Positions 3,672 to 6,362 of a stretch of DNA of 6,362 nucleotides are shown here, in pieces. This DNA comes from Desulfuromonadales bacterium (GTDB lineage Bacteria > Desulfobacterota > Desulfuromonadia > Desulfuromonadales > UBA2294). The DNA lies in assembly GCA_014859615.1 (NCBI GenBank), contig JACUTX010000153.1, forward strand, positions 1 to 6,362. Reading direction: 5' to 3'. Below the pieces are notes generated by a model. It was not told where the DNA came from, did not search any database, and saw only the letters and a program-made list of their open reading frames with translations. Within the stretch, counting starts at the first letter, position 1, and each line of letters begins with the position of its first letter. A program made the translations under genes and the position numbers.

Positions 3672-6362
3672 ATCTTCCTCATCGGAAGCGGCCAACGAAT
3701 CGGCAGACTCACCACTGACACCGCCATCGTTGTCAGAGCTACCGTCACCCAGCTCCACTTGCTGGTCCGGGTTTCCAGGTTCACCCGGTGCATAGAGTTG
3801 ATCGTTCTCCGCATCCGGCGTACCCCCATTCAGCCAGGTGGTATTCAGCCCCTGGTCATCATAGAAACCAGGGTCAGAACCGAACAGACTGTCGTCACCA
3901 GTATTATCACTGTCATTGTTCAACGCCGGAGACTGCCCTATGGCGTCATAGCCGCTATCCGGATTAGTGACGCTTTGCTTGACGCCTTCCCCATTGTATC
4001 CGTCGCCATCATCGCCGATAATCGCGGCATCCCCAAAGAAAGTAGCGTCGCCGTCTCCAGTGTCCAGGTCGGTGCGCGAACCGTCCGGATTCACAAAGTC
4101 CTGACCGACCCCGGCATCAGCACCTGTCAGTGGCGCATCACCACGGAAGTCTGCATTGATACTTTCACCGGTATTGGCTAGTTCGGTAACGTCACCTGGA
4201 TTGGTCCAAGCCTGATCTTCGAACTGATCGGGTGCAACGCCCTCGCGCACCTCGTTGTCCACATCAAGGCCGCTGAACTCACCGATGAACTGAAGCTTAA
4301 GCGGTGTCACATCGCTGATTGAAATAGTATTGCTGTTATTGGGTTCTATCTTCAACCCGTCCGCAGTTAGGGAGACTGAAGCAATAGAAGTGAAAGGGTC
4401 TATAGCGCGCTGAACCATATTCACCCAATCTGACAGCCTTATGCCGCCGGAATCGGAGTCAAGCGAAAGGGGATCAACTTCTAGGGTCAATGTCCGTGAC
4501 TCACCATTTACGACAATCGTGATGTCATAGTTGCCGTCAGCCAACCGATAGGCGCCGGCGCCACGCTGACCTTGTACAACAAAACCAGCAAGCTCAGTGA
4601 TTAATATAGTATTGCTGGAATCACCTGGATAATCAGCAATCGCGTACTCACTATACAGATAGGCTGCATCTTCACCCTCAATAACACCATTCTGCACAGA
4701 ACCAATCACAAAATCGTAATCCGCCCCGTTGGCCGACTCGTTTGAGGTGGGATCATTGAAGACCAGCACACCTTCATCACGCCCCGTCTGGGCGTTGGTA
4801 CTACCGGGCTGTGCCGTCTTGTCATAGATCGCCAGATCTTCATTGATGGTCTTGAAGACGATTTCACCAGGCGCGACCAACTCAGCGCCCACAGCGGCAC
4901 TTAGCGGCCCCTCAGGGGTTTGAACCGAGACCACAATGTCTGAAATATTGCCCAAGGTGTCTTCGCCAACTTCACTGGCAATCAGACGCAGGGTATTACC
5001 TTGACCAGCCGCTTCGGACTCTACAAACTCTCCTGTAGTGGGATTAACAAAGCCTTGCAAGACGTCACCCAGAGCAGTGTCGGGCGCGATGTGATCGTCA
5101 ACAATCACTGCTTTAAGGGCCGTTATAATTGCCTCTGAACGGGTATCACCAAGGCCAGTCGCATTAACAAAGTCAACGCCGCCATCCTGAAAGGGAGTCT
5201 CATCCCAAATCGTCAGGCTGGAGGTGACACCATCAATTGTCACACTAACCACTGTCCCTTTCGGCGTCGTGCTCGCACTGTCAAACTGCGAGTTCGAGAA
5301 GAGCAGATCAACGACCTGTACAGTGCTTGCGTCTTCGTCAATGACCTCAACCGCAAAGTCATCCGCACTGACCTGCATCTGATCAGGCCCCGTAGCGGCT
5401 CCGGTCAGCGTAATCACATCGCCATCCAGTTCTACCTTATCGACGCTCTGTGCAACCATTTCACGAGGCTCAGCCAGGGTGGTGAACTGAATACCACCTG
5501 CATTGACCTCAACAGTCACCCCTGGGCCTGAAGCCAGACTGGTAATCAACAGACCTTCGTCCGTTAAGTCGACACTTGCAACCACAGACAATGGACTCAG
5601 CTCTTTATTAGCAGCAAGGAGATTCTGAATATAGTCCGCTACCGTAGCGCCGGACCTTGCATCAAAATTACCGGAATAAATTTCACCATTCACTGTTACG
5701 CCATAAGTGTATGGCGCAGGCTCCAATGCATCATCCAAACGCACACCGGCAAACTCGGTCAGCAACGCGGAAGCAGGCGCTTCAGGTGCTGCTTCAATGC
5801 CATCAGCACCAAAAACCGACTGTTGGTTACTGGTTCCCGTCCCTGCGCCGACATCGGTAAACAGCGACGCCTGTATAAAGCCAATTTGCGCACTTTCACC
5901 CTCAGCGATAGAAGTCGCCACCAACACATCCGTAGCGTTTTCTGCTGCCGAGAAGGTCACCAGGCCAGCAAACGGGCTTTCCGTCGCATTAAGGGCGGCT
6001 GCAAGGCCAGTCAAGTCAGAGACACCCGACAGTGACCCGGTAGCCTGAACACTCAGGCCAGACCCTACCTGCAAACGAATATCGTAGTTGCTGAAACTCG
6101 TCGGCGCATCGCCATTGATATAGGCAAAGTTGATTTCCATGACAGCGGCTTCAGCTGCCACCTCAGTGATCGCGGGGCTTCCCGCTGCGCTCAACGCATT
6201 GCTGCTGAATTCGGTCGCTTTGAATTCATCCGTCTGCAACCGCAGGGTCAGATCACCACTGATCTCGGCCCCGGATACGGGAACAATGACAACCACACCA
6301 TCGACAATACTGGCGCTGTCAATCTGATCCAGGCTGCCAAGGTACGCCAGGAAGTCACCCAA
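3084..6362 (-). CDS. Large secreted surface protein (S-layer- or adhesin-like T1SS cargo), C-terminal 1,092 residues
   Basis: The frame is open to the right edge, so the true start is outside the window; the TTG at the very edge falls within a domain and is not a credible start. Residues are numbered from that edge. The visible part contains no cysteine and is strongly acidic, as expected of a surface protein exported unfolded. Residues 1-700 are beta-rich, Val/Thr/Ser/Asp-rich modules. Two clearly related copies (220-286 and 612-685) share Y-x-(V/I)-T-(V)-(V)-N-G-E, A-S-V-x-L-T-x-x-G-L and a following short strand; segments near 93-163 and 369-465 may be more diverged copies. These recall flagellar hook 'IN' motifs, by similarity of pattern only. 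Residues about 705-897 form an Asp/Gly/Asn/Ser-rich linker. Residues 898-1092 form a C-terminal domain with a serralysin-like D-V-V-N-N-F...N-D-L-I-A-L patch near 930-944. I see no GGxGxDxxx RTX nonapeptides. Neighbouring exporter genes support T1SS secretion. The exact family is not recognised. Confidence 0.8.
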   Translation of the reverse strand: MGDFLAYLGSLDQIDSASIVDGVVVIVPVSGAEISGDLTLRLQTDEFKATEFSSNALSAAGSPAITEVAAEAAVMEINFAYINGDAPTSFSNYDIRLQVGSGLSVQATGSLSGVSDLTGLAAALNATESPFAGLVTFSAAENATDVLVATSIAEGESAQIGFIQASLFTDVGAGTGTSNQQSVFGADGIEAAPEAPASALLTEFAGVRLDDALEPAPYTYGVTVNGEIYSGNFDARSGATVADYIQNLLAANKELSPLSVVASVDLTDEGLLITSLASGPGVTVEVNAGGIQFTTLAEPREMVAQSVDKVELDGDVITLTGAATGPDQMQVSADDFAVEVIDEDASTVQVVDLLFSNSQFDSASTTPKGTVVSVTIDGVTSSLTIWDETPFQDGGVDFVNATGLGDTRSEAIITALKAVIVDDHIAPDTALGDVLQGFVNPTTGEFVESEAAGQGNTLRLIASEVGEDTLGNISDIVVSVQTPEGPLSAAVGAELVAPGEIVFKTINEDLAIYDKTAQPGSTNAQTGRDEGVLVFNDPTSNESANGADYDFVIGSVQNGVIEGEDAAYLYSEYAIADYPGDSSNTILITELAGFVVQGQRGAGAYRLADGNYDITIVVNGESRTLTLEVDPLSLDSDSGGIRLSDWVNMVQRAIDPFTSIASVSLTADGLKIEPNNSNTISISDVTPLKLQFIGEFSGLDVDNEVREGVAPDQFEDQAWTNPGDVTELANTGESINADFRGDAPLTGADAGVGQDFVNPDGSRTDLDTGDGDATFFGDAAIIGDDGDGYNGEGVKQSVTNPDSGYDAIGQSPALNNDSDNTGDDSLFGSDPGFYDDQGLNTTWLNGGTPDAENDQLYAPGEPGNPDQQVELGDGSSDNDGGVSGESADSLAASDEEDDFTVEKDRDGFAAFDWDDSVTVVLNSHSSDADVVNNFQVNNDLIALEADLWSSTESGGKIELVASSNQGSGGNSYSGFDLSSYEFGLVFASDNQGAISSVGVGQLEDADAVAALLGEVFNFSADNNDVLNTTVFAITAADDDSVTAIWAHQQSSTDDNTIDSAELYKLALVNTVGGEFGVGNFAGVNDILSSEQQ
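4308..4529 (-). repeat. Protein-level repeat, copy 2 (residues 612-685 of the large protein)
   Basis: Begins YDITIVVNGE and contains IASVSLTADGLKI, aligning over its whole length with the copy at 5505-5705. Shared features are the N-G-E turn after the first strand, a helix-like middle (L-S-D-W-V-N-M-V here, V-A-D-Y-I-Q-N-L there), and A-S-V-x-L-T-x-x-G-L followed by I. Each copy is preceded some 20-30 residues earlier by a TE(L/F)AG motif. The DNA is diverged, so this is an old domain duplication and not a recent tandem repeat. Confidence 0.6.
5505..5705 (-). repeat. Protein-level repeat, copy 1 (residues 220-286 of the large protein)
   Basis: Begins YGVTVNGEIYSG, has the middle segment VADYIQNLLAANKELS, and then VVASVDLTDEGLLITSLASG. 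The pattern strand, N-G-E turn, helix, strand, G-L-x-I-T-S resembles the flagellar hook-associated 'IN' motif, which commonly shows tVnG...dl...iN...v.As...g..l.lts. It matches the copy at residues 612-685. A relation to flagellar proteins is a pattern-based guess. Confidence 0.6.

Noticed and set aside
3591..4181. Plus-strand open frame of 196 codons
   Set aside because: It is antisense to the acidic linker of the large protein. The low-complexity GAC/GAT/GGT codon pattern there removes stops from the opposite strand. The translation (R/V/I-rich) has no recognisable features.
3672..4248. RTX calcium-binding repeats in the D/G-rich segment
   Set aside because: Reading the segment residue by residue shows no GGxGxDxxx nonapeptide periodicity, only general Asp/Gly/Asn richness.
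5707..6048. Plus-strand open frame of 113 codons
   Set aside because: It is a shadow of the large minus-strand gene, with no ribosome binding site or recognisable motif.
1..6362. CRISPR arrays, tRNA/rRNA genes, insertion sequences
   Set aside because: No regularly spaced direct repeats, no tRNA-like cloverleaf or rRNA signatures, and no transposase or terminal inverted repeats were seen.

Overview
The window reads as the export end of a type I secretion (T1SS) surface-protein locus from a Gram-negative bacterium, most likely a gammaproteobacterium, perhaps marine. The basis is a TolC-family outer-membrane protein, a LapB/LssB-type ABC exporter start, a SapC-family protein, and a very acidic, cysteine-free secreted protein. 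Base composition is moderate, by eye near 50% GC. The species cannot be named from the sequence.

Every gene I can support lies on the minus strand, so the window is read from right to left. From the right edge to 3084 is the C-terminal 1,092 residues of a large secreted protein whose start lies outside the window. It has at least two diverged copies of a beta-rich domain that recalls flagellar-hook 'IN' motifs. An Asp/Gly/Asn-rich linker of about 190 residues follows, then a C-terminal domain resembling T1SS secretion-signal regions. Positions 2773-3083 are non-coding: a perfect 10-bp hairpin just after the stop codon, then an AT-rich stretch that probably carries the promoter of the next genes. 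After that come sapC (1969-2766), a lipoprotein-type tolC gene that overlaps the sapC stop by ATGA (542-1972), and, 37 bases further on, the 5' end of a type I secretion ABC transporter (504 to beyond position 1).

The likely working model is that the large protein is the cargo, the ABC protein is the inner-membrane motor, and the TolC-like lipoprotein is the outer-membrane channel. A membrane-fusion (HlyD-type) gene would be expected further downstream, outside the window. SapC-family proteins take their name from the Campylobacter fetus sapCDEF S-layer export locus, so a SapC next to a T1SS and a large surface protein suggests an S-layer or giant adhesin export module. The role of SapC itself is not settled. 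The ABC gene uses a TTG start, and its N-terminal domain is C39-like without the protease cysteine, which fits a substrate-docking rather than a cleaving domain.
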